Assembly: GCA_001630475.1 (NCBI GenBank)
Contig: KV419457.1
Location: 38,458-102,457, forward strand
From: Sistotremastrum niveocremeum HHB9708
Taxonomy: Eukaryota > Basidiomycota > Agaricomycetes > Sistotremastrales > Sistotremastraceae
Reading direction: 5' to 3'
Length of the DNA stretch: 64,000 bases
A program made the position numbers and the translations under genes. Position 1 is the stretch's first letter, and the number at the start of each line of letters is the position of its first letter. Below are positions 1 to 11,808 of the stretch, piece after piece. A model generated the notes under the pieces. That model did not search any database and was not told the DNA's origin. It saw nothing but the letters and a program-made list of their open reading frames with translations.

Positions 1-2167
1 CGAAGCTTTGGCCGAGTTTGGATTTGATTATCTCAGAATCCTCGTAGTGGATATACTAGTACTGCACGAGTTCGAAATTGGCGAATGGCTCGGGATTCTC
101 TTACATCTCATTGAAATATTGCGGTCCTACCGTCCTCACATGGTCTGTGAGATGGATAGACGGTATGTTGTGCTTGATGCGTCTTTTCAGTCAAATGTGA
201 TAATCGAATGCCCTAGGTTTCGCCTTGTGCCTACGTTTGGGGACTACACTATCCGCAAGTTTCGCACAGAGGTCTTCGAACCCAAGAGATTGGCGGCTCG
301 CGATTATGAGGATCTTTTTCAGGTAGATTGGCTATGCATCTATCACCTCTGGTCTCCTAATGTACACACAGGTTGCTCTGCCTGTCTTTGAAGGACTCTT
401 CTCGACACCACACGATGACGCCATTGCAAATTTGCTGTTTGCACTATTAGTCGGCCGGCACTCCCTTGCCAAACTTCTATTGCATACAACAACTACCCTC
501 GAAGATCTTAGTGCCGCAACATTAATACTGGGCGAGGCTTTTCGACGGTTTGCAGACATGACGTGCCCGGCCCTGCAGCATCAGTTTATGCTACGGCGAC
601 CCAAATTACATTTCTTCGGCGACTACGTGGAGAACATCAAGCGATATGGCACCTTTGACTCATATACCTCTGGCATTGTAAGTGTATGATTTGCGTTGAA
701 TTGATTTCTGAGTCTGACGGGCTACAGGGCGAGGCATGTCACCGTGGGAAAAAGCGAATGAAGCCACGAACTAACAACAAGAAGATCGAACCGCAGTTGC
801 CAAGCTTATAATTATAGAAGAGAATGTTCGGATTGTCACTCACCGAACCATGTATCAGAGGGTTCGTCGGCAGTCTCAGGCGATTCCGCCAAGTGAAATG
901 GTGAGGGTGCGATATGAGATTGCCGAGAAATTTTACTTGATCACTTACTCGCAAGGATTAAAGGCAAACCCTATGAGTGGAATCATCGGCGATATGAATT
1001 GTCTGATTACGTGGACCTCAAAATGGAAAAGGGAGGCCTATATGTTTACAAGAAACTAAAACTCACTTACACCACGTACGACATGCGCCGTGGAAATGAT
1101 TCTATCAAGCCATTTCTGTCCATCACATCCGACACGATCTCGCTAGCAAAGTCTTTTCATTGTTATATTATGCTTCGACAACAAGATCCAGAAGAAGGAA
1201 AACTGTCGGATCATTTCTTGTATGCTCATGTTCTTGGTATCTTTCATGTAAATGTGCGCCTTCAGTCCTCAAATCAGGCCGATCATTCTCGCATGGACGT
1301 GCTTTGGGTGCGTTGGTTCGCTGGTGACTTGGACGCGCCTGCCGGTGGTGTCATCGGCCGACGTCTGGATCGCATCGGGCATCGAGGACCCTTGTTTCGG
1401 ATTTGTTGATCCTGGGGATGTGATACGAGCATCCCACATTACTGTACCTACATGACCAAAACATACAGGCGTTACGCCGTAACGTTACCAGGAACACAGA
1501 TTTTGACATACTGGCAATGATTTCACCGTAACGATTTGAAAATTTGACATACAAATAGGCTTAAATAATACAGGCCGGCGTAGCCGGCCGCCCAAAATTC
1601 GGAAATCAACATACAGCAGGCCGAGTGAGCGTTATGTCACGCAAATTTGACACATAAATTGTGGGATTTTGACCGTAACGGTATGTCGCGGTCGTGTAGG
1701 TACAGTATACCAGGTTTTAATGGTGGCGGGGTCAGTACTGACGACTTGAGCAGCTCGTTCACGCAGGATTTGGAAGGAGATTTCCGCTACTATTTCGTCA
1801 AACCGTCTGTGTTTATTTGCGAACATCTTGCATGTGAAACTGACATATATACTACAGATACTACATTGATCGAGATATGGAGATGCGTTATCGAGGCAGA
1901 GGACCTGGCCATGTGGATCCGGCACTGAAACTTGCACACCAAGAGTATGTTCTGCCAAAAGATGGCCACCAGGACTCGGCTTCGTCCAGCTCGGTTCAAG
2001 AGGCGTCAAGACTCCGAGGTGATATATCTGGGTCGGACGACGACGAAAACGACGAAGACGACAGCCGCGAAGAATCCGATGATGAAGACGATGCCGACTT
2101 TGCTGAAGAAGACGAGGGGAGCGAATTAGAAGAAGTAGACGAAGTATTTGGAGATTGGGTCGTATAA
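1..2167 (+). pseudogene. Tnp2/CACTA-like transposase, C-terminal relic, cut by window edge
   Basis: This is the C-terminal part of a transposon-associated protein family common in Agaricomycetes (Tnp2/CACTA-like; family name from memory). Visible landmarks in order are a VLHEFEIGEW segment, VPTFGDYTIRKF, LAARDYEDLFQ joined across an intron at 323-371 to VALPVFEGL, FFGDYVENIKRYGT, an intron at 678-727 followed by GEACHR, LTYTTYDMRRGNDSI, MDVLWVRWFAGD, DPGDVIRASH, and DRDMEMRYRGRGPGH before a very acidic tail (about 1990-2164). It is not functional as it stands. The frame shifts near 795 and again near 1385, and a MITE splits it at 1440-1707. The 5' part, with any catalytic residues, lies outside the window. 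Family assignment is fairly firm; superfamily name is less so. Confidence 0.7.
1440..1707. mobile_element. TA-flanked MITE (Tc1/mariner-like) inside the Tnp2-like exon
   Basis: The ends form an 18-bp inverted repeat with one mismatch: tactgtacctacatgacc at 1440-1457 against the complement of 1690-1707. The outermost TA on each side fits a TA target duplication. The interior has no ORF of note and holds palindromic cgttacgccgtaacg. Removing the element and one TA joins DVIRASHI to IPGFNGG in one frame, which matches the order expected in this transposase family. Superfamily is inferred only from the TA duplication and length. Confidence 0.8.
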
Positions 2168-3991
2168 TTAGTGAGGCGATATATTGCGATTAGGAATGAT
2201 ACTATATACACATTGGCGAGCCATCTCTGAAATTCTCTGGCTCATTAATATTGAGTCCATTGGAATCGTTTCAGCTGTACCATGACATCATAATGATGCT
2301 ATTCTGACCAGATTGATACATGGTATTTCTGCTAAGATATTCCAGTTATGATACTTTCAATGAATCGGATCATTTATCCTGAAGGCCTTCTACTCATGAA
2401 GCAGCTATACAACGATCATCATATTAGAAGATAACTGATCAATCTTATGCTACGGATGCCCAGTTTTTTCACTGTCGTCGCCGCCGCTTTCACCATCCGC
2501 AAGCTCTTCGACCACCGACATGTCTTCCTCAAATCCTCCGGCCAAAGCCAATAGCAGTCACCTCAAAATTGCTTGTATTCGACAATGGATCATTATGTGC
2601 CTTCTTGGATAGTTTATTCCGCTCCCTTCTCACTCATTTCGCACCCTTCTCGACCTCATTTGCGCCCTCGGGTTGACTTGAGCTGGCAGCGTCGCCTCCC
2701 GAGTGTGCGATTTCGCCCCGACCTGATGTTCAACGTGCTCAGGCGTCCGTATCTCTTGCCTTCAAGTTGCTGTTACAGAGTCGGGTTCGCTTAGCGTCGC
2801 GGGTTAGATTCGACGCCATCACGGGGTTGAATTTCAGCACAATCACGGGGAATAATCATGAAGAATGTGGGGCGCATTTCGATGGATTAAATGGAGGGGG
2901 AGAAGGGGCCAACAGCGGAATGGTCGTAGATCTGTGTGAGACAACAGTGCAGATTTCCAATACCTGAGACAGCTGATTTCCGGATCTGTACAACAGTCAA
3001 TGAGGTCTTTCCGCTTCAGCGTGAACTGACATGTTAGTATGCAAGCTCCCCGCCCTACTAGCCTGACCCAAGGCTTTTAGAGGGTAGCTCTCCTCCTGTC
3101 GAGTATGCGGCGAGTAGATGGTTGGGCTGCCAATGGAGCAACCTTAGATGCTCGTGCATTTGATGTTGTTCTCAGAAATTCAATCAGTGATCCAATAGGA
3201 TGACTTTGGTCAATCTTCATTCGCGACACAGGACAACAGCCACGTTCATGAATGGCATGCCAGTGCACTCAGTGCATTCAGGGCAGAGCGTCTCGCTAGC
3301 ACGGATCGGTTTCGTGTGAAGAGACAGCGGAAAGACAGGTATAGGCTTTCGCAAGAGCTGAGTACAAGAAAACCAGGGCTGATGGCTGTTTAGATGCTTC
3401 GTAGGGCGAATGCAGCAAGAGGGGGGCAGATTTGCCTTGCTGCGGGGCAATATCCAAAGACGCGTGGGCCGGATTTAGGCAACGCTGGGGGGGGAAATTA
3501 GTCCAAGTCGGTGTCAGAACAGACCTCGGATGGGGCGATATAGAGCATATTTTGGGGCATATTTTTCTTCGAAGGGGCACAACGACCTAACATTGGGGCT
3601 GAAACCATTTGCGCCCCAGCCTGGCAGTGAAATATAAATATGATTTTTCTCATACAACCTCGCCTCATTGACTGCCCAGCAGTCTTGGATGAAAATTCAC
3701 TGTACTGTCCATCACCCATCAGTCCTGAAGCATAACATGCAGCTTTGTTCAGATTTACAGCATTCGGGAGAGAACAGGAAAGGTGATATCAGCGTTTCTG
3801 TTTCGAACCCTGCAACACTCTAACTAGATCCCTATCCCTATCCCAGTCCATCACTGCATTGTACTCTTGCACATTACTTCACGATTCACAGGCTTTCCTG
3901 TAAGTGGAGCCGACTTAACAGGGCCTGCTTAGGATGACGGAAGATACTTCTGGTTATCATGAGTGGAATGTCGCCGTAACTTGCCACGCAC
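2168..3991. other. Intergenic, no supported gene
   Basis: Only short overlapping frames on both strands, none with recognisable domains or consistent splice structure. It lies between the 3' end of the transposase relic and the 3' end of the minus-strand gene that stops at 3992, so it should hold 3' untranslated sequence of both. Confidence 0.5.
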
Positions 3992-6900
3992 TCACATGGA
4001 CGGGAAGGGAATAGCAGGTTTCATCTTCAAGTCCCGAACCTCGGCCGGGTGGAGACTTTCTAACCAAACCCGATTGTAAAAGTTGGAAGGTAACCCACCA
4101 ATGGCCACGCGCTTGCTTGGTCGAGCGATGATTGGGCGGGAACGTGCACGACCGGGGTTACCTTGTTTCACCTTCCCAGGTTGCTCTTCCATGGACCAGA
4201 AATCCACAGCATCTAGATAATCCAAGAGTTCTGAGGAACGCCAGCGCCGCTCTCTAACCAGATACAGTGCGCGTCCTTGATCATCCTTGCCGCTCTCTTC
4301 CGAGCTCATCCCTTCCTGGCCCAGGTCAATTAGCGCAGACAGAAGCCACCTCCAAGCCTCCGCATTGTTCGGATCGCCGCTGATTTTGCGCGTTACTGCT
4401 CTAACTCTTTTGTTGAAGAACTTTAAGTCACTGTTAGTTCAAGACAATTCACTGACGGGGAGCACTAACTCCAGTTCGCCTCGAATTTGGCCTTTGTTGG
4501 GAGGCTTTTTTGAGTTTCCTGGCTTGAATATCCCGGATCACTGGAGCCATGTCTTCATCCATAAAGTCCGCCAGAAGGGCCTTGGCCTTTGATTGCTTTC
4601 TCCATTCGCGTCGTAACTCATCGAACTTGCTTTTGAAGATGGAAGCAATGGCGGGCTTGTCGTACAGTACATACACGGTAGATATATCTGTGTTGCCTGA
4701 GGCGACGTCATCATGAATTTTGTCGACAAAACGATCCATGATATGACGATTCCATGCACTCTCCTTGATAGTCCTGCTGAAGTCCAGCTTGAAAATTGAG
4801 TCATCCTGTAGCTTGTCCAGCTCCGGTAGTGTTCCAAGGTCCAGTTGCCGTGACCGGTGGCAACCGGCAGTCGCAACCGGACCGTGACTGGACCGCAGTT
4901 GCTGGTTGCCTAGGTTCTTGGAAAATCAGGCAACCGGCAACCGCAGTCATGACCGGTCGTGACCGTGGTCGCAACCGAGGACCCTTAAGGGTCCCCAACC
5001 AGGGTACCCAGAGGGTATTTTGGGTCTCAAATGGGTGTTTATGGTGACATATCTGGTATATATTGGTCTCTATATGCATGTACCACATCATATGAGGTGT
5101 ATATACAGCATATATAATACAATAATGATTAAAATATTAATAAAAGACCAGTTGTGACTGGAAAAAGTGGCCATGACTGGTTGCGCAACTGGTCGCAGCC
5201 GTGACCGGTCGCCGGACCGCAACCGCAGTCGCAGTTGCCAGTCATGCCAGATTGTGGACGGCAACCGGACCGGCAGTTGCCAGTCGCACCCTCCGGGGGT
5301 CAAAAGTCCAGTCGTGACTGGACCTCAGAACCCTAAGCTCCGGGTTCCATCGAGGATTCTGCACCTCATCTAGAGTCGGAGACATTAGTAAGTAAAGCTC
5401 TTCAGCAGGACATTTCTCTGGAAGCCCAAGATGATGAGCCAATTGATTGCGTATCAGGGTCTGGCGCAAGTCAGATCATAAGAATGTATGGACAGAAAAT
5501 ATAACGAAAAACCTGATATTGGGTCATCAAACCAGTTCGCGGGCCCGGGACCCCTCCTCGTCGAAATTGACCTTCAGGCCCCGCTTCAACGTTGTTTCCT
5601 CTCCCGGTATCAGAGCCCTGAGCTCGACGGCTCACGCGCTCCGGTCGATTGAGTTGGCTTTGCAGAGCCTCTTGTACTCCTCGTTCAACAATGGACAAAG
5701 TCGATCCCATGTCCTTCATCTGCTGGAGAATGAGTTGAACGCCGGGTGAGGAAGGGGAGGGATCCTCGGAATTAGGGCTAGGAATCCCGGGATTAGGGGT
5801 AGGAACGTATGAAGAAGGCCGCGAAGAACTCGGCGCAGGAGCGCTATTTTCTTGGATAATTGTGGATGAGGACTGTGGAGATGAACGTGGAGGAAGAGGA
5901 GGATTCGTTGAAGATGCTGAGGGCTGATCCTGTGTCACGACATACCCCATTTCTCGAGCTTGCGCTTGCCAAAGTGCAGCTAGCGGAGCAGGGATACTGT
6001 TGAAAAGAGACGACTGAAGCGCCCATGTCAATAGAATACAAAGAAGTATCAGCATGGATTAACTTACCGATATGGATCTGTCGGTGGAATTGGGACAAAA
6101 AGGAGCGGTGTATGTTCCAGGAAGAGGCACTTGAGGGTACGAGCTATGGTGGAGATTGATGTCACGCCGCTGGGATGATCTTTTAACTAGGTTTCGGGCC
6201 TAGGAAGGATAGGACAACTCACTTGGCCTTTGTCTTGCAACTGAACCCTTTCAGGCTGCGCTTCACTCAGACGGACGTTCCTCGTCCTAGGTGTCGCTGC
6301 GTTCTCGGACAGTCCGGTGTTCATGTGTGAAGGCAAGGGGAAACTGAGCTCTTCGTCCACATTCATGAGATCCACTTGAACCGGCGGCCCCAGCTGACTC
6401 GTGTGAGCTTCCGCAGTTGGTGCTGAGCTCTGAAACATTCCAAGAGGTAGAGGAATCTGGGGAGAAACAGGTATGATCGTTCCAGTATTGAAGTCAATGT
6501 GCGGCAATGCTTGTGTCACAGCTTGGAACGCATCAGGGACGGGTCCAGGTTGGCTGGGCGAAGGATGGGATGAGCGGCGAGTGTGCTGGTCATCTAAAGC
6601 GGAATAATCGGGCGTTGGTGGATCAGGAAAATTCTCCTGCACAGGCATGGAAACTGAAGTGCCAGAGCGAGAAGCACCCTGACGATGAAACCCGGGACTC
6701 AAGCGTTGAGGGAGAGGCAGATAGGGGTGGCCTGAGCTTGGTACAGAGTCTCTGGAGGGAGGATGTAGAAAATTGGGTATGAGGTTAAGAGGTGGCGTTG
6801 GACGACTGGGCTTTGGAGGCTCGGGAAAGGCGTCTGGATGGGGCGTCGTCGCACTCGGAGTGCTCAATTGAGAAACGGATTGACGTGGGGATCTATTCCT

Positions 6901-7147
6901 CAGATGTCCAGGACTAGGTTGGAGAAGAGGTCTTTGAAGTCCTCCCAGGGCTCCCGAATGGGCTTGGCTTCTGTTGTTATCCTGCGGATCGCGGTCAGCC
7001 CTACTGAGATGGAATCAACGTAAGTTAGCCAACCTCATAGTCACTCATGGCCAACGAGACAAATAGGTGTTCATTTTCTGAGACACCTTGAAACCCTCCC
7101 GGACCGACGAATTCAAGCACCTCGTCTCTCTCGTTTGGTGAAGACAT
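3992..7147 (-). pseudogene. Pro/Ser-rich Agaricomycete family protein, disrupted by a hAT-like MITE
   Basis: Six exons can be laid out on the minus strand: 7147-7034, 6981-6223, 6169-6068, 6013-5513, 5460-4470 and 4420-3992, with introns of 49-54 bp, all GT-AG. With the MITE and one target duplication removed, exon lengths add up to 792 codons plus stop with every phase matching. The first half is Pro/Ser-rich and probably disordered, followed by a short coiled-coil-like stretch (LILQQMKDMGSTLSIVERG). The C-terminal half is the conserved part: MSSEES, WRSSELLDYLDAVD, and GLPSNFYNRVWLESLHP. I recognise this as a widespread but functionally unassigned Agaricomycete family, often seen near transposons. 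As present, exon 5 is truncated inside the insert. A donor-like GTGAGTG overlaps the stop, so one more exon is possible. Confidence 0.65.
4827..5335. mobile_element. hAT-like MITE, family B, 509 bp
   Basis: Flanked by perfect 8-bp duplications AGCTCCGG at 4819-4826 and 5336-5343. The ends are imperfect inverted repeats: tagtgttccaaggtccagtt at the left and, read from the right end inward, tagggttctgaggtccagtc. TAGTG/TAGGG fits the hAT terminal pattern and the 8-bp duplication fits hAT insertion. The interior is built of short repeats around gcaaccgg and gtgaccgg with an AT-rich centre near 5085-5150. No transposase is encoded, so it must have been mobilised in trans. Confidence 0.87.
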
Positions 7148-7749
7148 ACTTTGGCGTGTCGGGCCGAGTTGCAGGGCGATCACATAGTGCGAGCACCTGC
7201 TATTTATCGCAATTGGAACAATAGCAGATGAGGTTTTGAAGATTTGACGTAGATCTAGCAGTAAGCGACCGCTCGCGCAACCAACAGACGACAGAGATTT
7301 CAAAGCCAAGAAGCCTTTGGTCGAGACTGGACCCTTGAAGTACAAGGATACGCATAGAGGTTAAGCAGTTACCCTACACCTGATAACCGTGTTGCCACCA
7401 ATGTTCTGTCGGAATTCCTCAGTCAAACATCGAACACGGCGTACTCACTGGATCGCGCGTTCGGGTAACGGCGTATCGCACTATGATCCCGATCAAAGAC
7501 CTGGCTATTGTGTCCTCGAGAAACATGGAACCAGGTTTTGTCCTAACGAATCCGACGAAACGAGCGTTTTGTGTCCAGAATCTCCGTTCTCCGAGCTGTC
7601 GATTGCAAGAATAACGGGACGTAACAGTGATCCTTCTGGCGAACCTGCAATTATACTCTCGTACACGAGCCACCGGGCAAGGCTGCTGATTCACACTATA
7701 AAGAGTCCTCGCATCTATCTCCTGGCTTAATGAGCGAGCGACTACTACT
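7148..7749. other. Divergent intergenic region between two genes
   Basis: This 600-bp stretch separates the start codons of the minus-strand gene (7147) and the WD40-like gene (7750), so it should carry both promoters. Frames inside it have no recognisable content. A TATAAA lies 48-53 bp before the WD40 start. Confidence 0.5.
7697..7702 (+). promoter_or_regulatory. Possible TATA box of the WD40-like gene
   Basis: TATAAA within cacactataaagag, 48 bp upstream of the ATG at 7750. The match and spacing are suitable for a fungal core promoter, but nothing in the sequence proves use. Confidence 0.3.
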
Positions 7750-9322
7750 ATGGCTTATCAGTTGAGCGGTCGCCTAAATGCACACCACGGAACGATCCAC
7801 TGCCTCGCTTTTGACAATCATGGTCACTTTCTGTGCTCGGGCGGTTGGTTCACTCTCATACTGAGTGATTTCATTGAAGTAACTTCTGGTCCCGGACAGG
7901 CGATGATCAACGAGCCATCATTTGGTCAATGGACACTAAATCCCAATTTCAAGAATTCTACAACCGGGATTGGGGTGCCATTAGATGTGTGAAATGGCTT
8001 GGGGAGGATGATGTGGGTCGTGAGACATTGGGAATCGGCTGCGAGAGCGGTGCACTGAACGTATATCGTCAAAATCGACACGGAGTATGTGATCTTGCAC
8101 TCTTTTCTACCGTCTCACTGAAAGTTTTGTAGGGAACGTTTTCGCCTCTCTGCTCGATAACTTTGGATACTGGCAGCGTTGAATCCATGGCTTTCGAGCG
8201 TCCGGGAAATTGCCTAGCTGTTGGAGGGGAGACCGGTGACATCAGCATGTTCAAACTCCCAGAAGGAGAAGGTTCGTCCGAAGCTTCTTCTGTCATTCAA
8301 AGTCATTGAATCTCTCCATTGAATTTCAGGCACTCTCGGCCACCTCTGGACTATTCAACTACCTGCTTCAACAAATCAAGAAGGCTACATCATTTGCGAT
8401 CTTCTGTTCTGCCACGATCTGTCTAGTTTGGAAATTTTTTGTAGGCATACAGGCGTAGTGTAGGTTGCTTGTTTCCAAGCTTGATGGTCACACTGATCTC
8501 GTTGTAGATATTCCCTCGATAAAGAATCCGGCATCGTGAAAGTGGGAGGTGAGCGGCACACTAATTCAGCAATGTAAGTAAACACGCCTTGCGCCTATTC
8601 GAGACTTAACTTCTGAGCGCATTTCGCAGTGCCAATGCATCCATTTCCACCGACGAACGCTATATACTGGCAGACAATTTCCTTTCTTCAGCAGGCGTTA
8701 GTCTATACTGCTTCCCCACCATGAAGTTGATGCGCTCTTTCATGATCCATAATAAGTATCTGAATCAGCCGGCTTTTGCTGAGTGCTGTTCCTTGGTTGT
8801 CGCAGGCAGTGAAGATGGCAAAGTTCACGTCTTTAAAACAGAGACTGGACGACACACTGAGACGTTGACGCATGGTCATTTGCCCGTGCAGTCCGTGGCG
8901 ACGTTTTCTTACAGTGATCGCCACGTTATTGTCAGTGGAACCACTGATTTATGCTTCTTTGAAAGACAGTTGGTACGTTGTGATGTGAACGAAATTCGGA
9001 GCGTGCTCATACACTACTCCAGACCAAACCCCTTAACCGTTTGAAGCAGGTTCATCTCTGGGGCTACATCATAGCATTTCTCGTTCTCTGCTCCACGTTG
9101 TACAAGATAACTCCGCGTTGGAGTTTGGCTGGAGAAAAGAAACCTGAAGGCAATTCTGAGGTATCGTTGGATTGTATTTGTTCAGCTCTTTCACCTTTGA
9201 CGTGTTTCATTGCACAGCACCATGGTCCCAGGTCACCAATGTCTCAGCTTCAGTCTCTAATGTCTCCAGCACAGATTGAAGATTTCTGTCAGGCAGGAAA
9301 ACAACTCAACATGGGAGAATAA
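7750..9322 (+). CDS. WD40-like repeat protein with C-terminal membrane anchor
   Basis: Eight exons: 7750-7843, 7900-8084, 8133-8271, 8330-8459, 8508-8573, 8630-8972, 9050-9160 and 9218-9322. All introns are GT-AG, 48-77 bp, and the exons sum to 390 codons plus stop with all phases matching, so the gene looks intact. WD40-type strands are visible: HHGTIHCLAFDNHGHFLCSGG, RAIIWSMDTKSQ, LGIGCESGALNVYR, GSVESMAFERPGNCLAVGG, HTGVVYSLDKESG, and SLVVAGSEDGKVHVF. Near the C-terminus HLWGYIIAFLVLCSTLY is hydrophobic enough for one membrane span, leaving a tail of about 60 residues. The fold predicts a beta-propeller scaffold held at a membrane; the partner and process are unknown. It is one of the few apparently functional genes in this window. 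Confidence 0.8.
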
Positions 9323-9935
9323 CGGTGTTGACGAGGATATGGTAGGCTGTTGCTTCCAAGATCTGCGGCAGAAGGTCCTTGAGAAAACAAATGACGAGTT
9401 CATTAGCGAATCCAGCGGCATGAGTTGATGTGTGTTGCGTGGCCTGTACTGACTTCCGTTAAAGAAAGGACGGGGGCATAACCCCCTGACGATCCTTTGA
9501 TTTGGTCAGATGGGGTTTCCTTAGGTAGTCGGGCTCATATTTAGATATCAATTGCATACCTCCCAGATTTCGAGTACTATGACGTTGAGAGCGAGTTTTT
9601 TTTTCTGGTGTGCAATCATACCATCAAAACGGTCGACATGATCTCGAGGATGTGAGCTCACTTGGAGATGCACCAAGCTGTTGTGCTCAGGTTCACCGAA
9701 GAACTTAGTGGATATCCCGACGGCAAATCGTCGAAAAAATAGCCAGTACTGAACGATCGATGAGCCGGATGCACGGCCGAAAGCTCGGCTCTCTCGGTTG
9801 ATGTCATCCAATGACCAAGCATTACGTCAGTGATTTAGGGCCGGCAAAATCTAGCATCGCCCGGAAAAAGAACCTCAAGCGAATCTACCAATAATACCCC
9901 TGCGTCCTTCTGTTGGACCACCATGTTAGTCGAAC
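9323..9935. other. Region downstream of the WD40-like gene, possible lone exon on minus strand
   Basis: Mostly non-coding. On the minus strand 9811-9548 a frame reads VQYWLFFRRFAVGISTKFFG then SSHPRDHVDRFDGMIAHQ and ends at a donor-like GAG|GTATGC, which could be one exon of an unrecognised gene or a relic. It starts at TTG, and I could not link it to further exons. Confidence 0.3.
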
Positions 9936-10024
9936 GTGTTCTCGTCGCCTCCCTTTTTACTCAAGTCTTCGATCTGTCTCTTATGGTGCTGCAACCAACT
10001 CGATCCGGCTCTCCGTGTCCTCGA

Positions 10025-10150
10025 CCCCAGCCCGATGACTCCTCTATCGCAGTCTCAAGATAGTCACCCCAGCCCGATGACTCCTCTATCGCAGTCTCAA
10101 GATAGTCACCCCAGCCCGATGACTCCTCTATCGCAGTCTCAAGATCGTCA
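10025..10150. repeat. 42-bp minisatellite, three units
   Basis: Three tandem 42-bp units begin at 10025, 10067 and 10109; the first two are identical and the third differs only at its end. Because 42 is divisible by three, the plus-strand frame (within 9936-10313) keeps a 14-residue repeat around HPSPMTPLSQSQDS. That frame has no upstream ATG, so whether it is translated is uncertain. Confidence 0.9.
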
Positions 10151-10313
10151 TGTCAGTAACAGTGTTCTTTGGCACATGGTCAGACGGTCTAGCAACAACT
10201 TCGCGTCGTGTCACCTGTTCTCGCCTTGGCTCGTTGACTTTACGACTGTCTTCGAAAGTCTGCGGATCTCTTTCACGCGACCATCGACGCGCATATATGC
10301 TCCAATTGACTGA

Positions 10314-11800
10314 TTTTCTGCGCTAGTGCATCCGTCATTATCGAGACGAACGATCAAAGGCGAGTATCGTTTTCCATTTCAACTGTCTGTCGGCGCGATT
10401 CACTGTTGACATCCTGATTCAGATATGAGGGCCGTTGTTCAGCGCTGCTCATCTGTGGACCATTTGCCAACGCCAGGATAGGAGGGGTCAGAATTCGAGC
10501 ACGTGATTTCATCCTGCCTTATCCTCGACTGCTATGTTCTCTTCTTCCTCGCGCTCACGTCTTCGAGACGTGTCCAGCTGCTGATCATTCTGCCTCGAAA
10601 TCCACCATCTGCACAAACCTTGTCGCCTGGATATGGCATAGCGCCTTGGAGGAGACTTCACGTAGCACGGGCCTGTGCTCAACGAGGCTACTAGTGCAAA
10701 GGATGCATAAAATTGATCATTCCTGCCAAGTGCTTCGCCAAATATCAGCTGATCCATCCATCAACAGGTATACGACCTCCTCCAACTGAAGAAATCTACC
10801 TCCACTCTCCTCTCAGCTTCGCCAAGAATGACCTGCCGCCGAGGACGAATCGCACTGGTGCGTAATCTATGGTCTCCCTCTCTACTATGCTGAACGGATT
10901 CGCAGGTCTATGAATGTCGCGATCCTCGCATCTCGGTATTCTCCTCTCTCGCTTTTGTGGTTGTTTGCGCATCTGAGTGCATGATGTGACCGGCGCAGCA
11001 TATAGTACCGTCATGTCGGTGAAGTAGGGCGTTATATGCATCTGAGTAGCGACTGATGTTTGAATCCAGGCAACACGAACACGGATTAAGGAGTCTCGAT
11101 GATGTAGAGGCAGATCTGAACTTTTACTACCAAGGCGGTGCGTGCCTATCTCAATCATAAAATCGCTTGTTCACCCGATCCATTCTCAGGGTTGGGAAAT
11201 CCGCAACTGCTTCTCTTCCCTGCACACACTCTTGCTCTCGATGACAGGCTTTTGACAAACACCTCCCTATGTAGGGTCCTGGAGGCCGCAAGGACAAGGT
11301 ATGTTCATTCCATTCTATCTTCTTTTCTGTCTGCATAACGGTTCTAAATAGCTGGCTGCAAAGGGCAATTGATAGCTATTACGAGTGATTTGTAGTTGTC
11401 ACCTCTTGTTTCTACGATTGCGTATATACACTGAGCTCGGAAACTACACATTTTAGGGGGGTTCATAAGCACACTTATTGTAGGCTTTAACCCCACATAG
11501 TCCGGGAGTTTGAAGAAAATTGATATTAAAACATACAGAGTAGGATCACTATCCCGATCCAAAACCACTGGAGTTACGAAGTTATCTCCGAACTTATTTT
11601 TCCGCTATTAATATATTCTATTGGCCCGGATCAATCGTGACCTGCGGAGCGGCAGCCTCTGGGAAGGAGAATGGGGTTTTGAGCCAGTAAGCGAGCGCAC
11701 CTCTTGGTTTTAGCTCACATCGGTGTATTGAAAATCCCATGTTGAGAATATTGTCAGGAATATAGGTCTATTGTCGAGTTTGATCGTACAGTGCTAACTG
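10314..11800. other. Intergenic, no supported gene
   Basis: Short frames on both strands with no recognisable domain, no consistent splice structure and no clear repeat. I see nothing in it that I can annotate. Confidence 0.5.
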
Positions 11801-11808
11801 AGCCAAAC

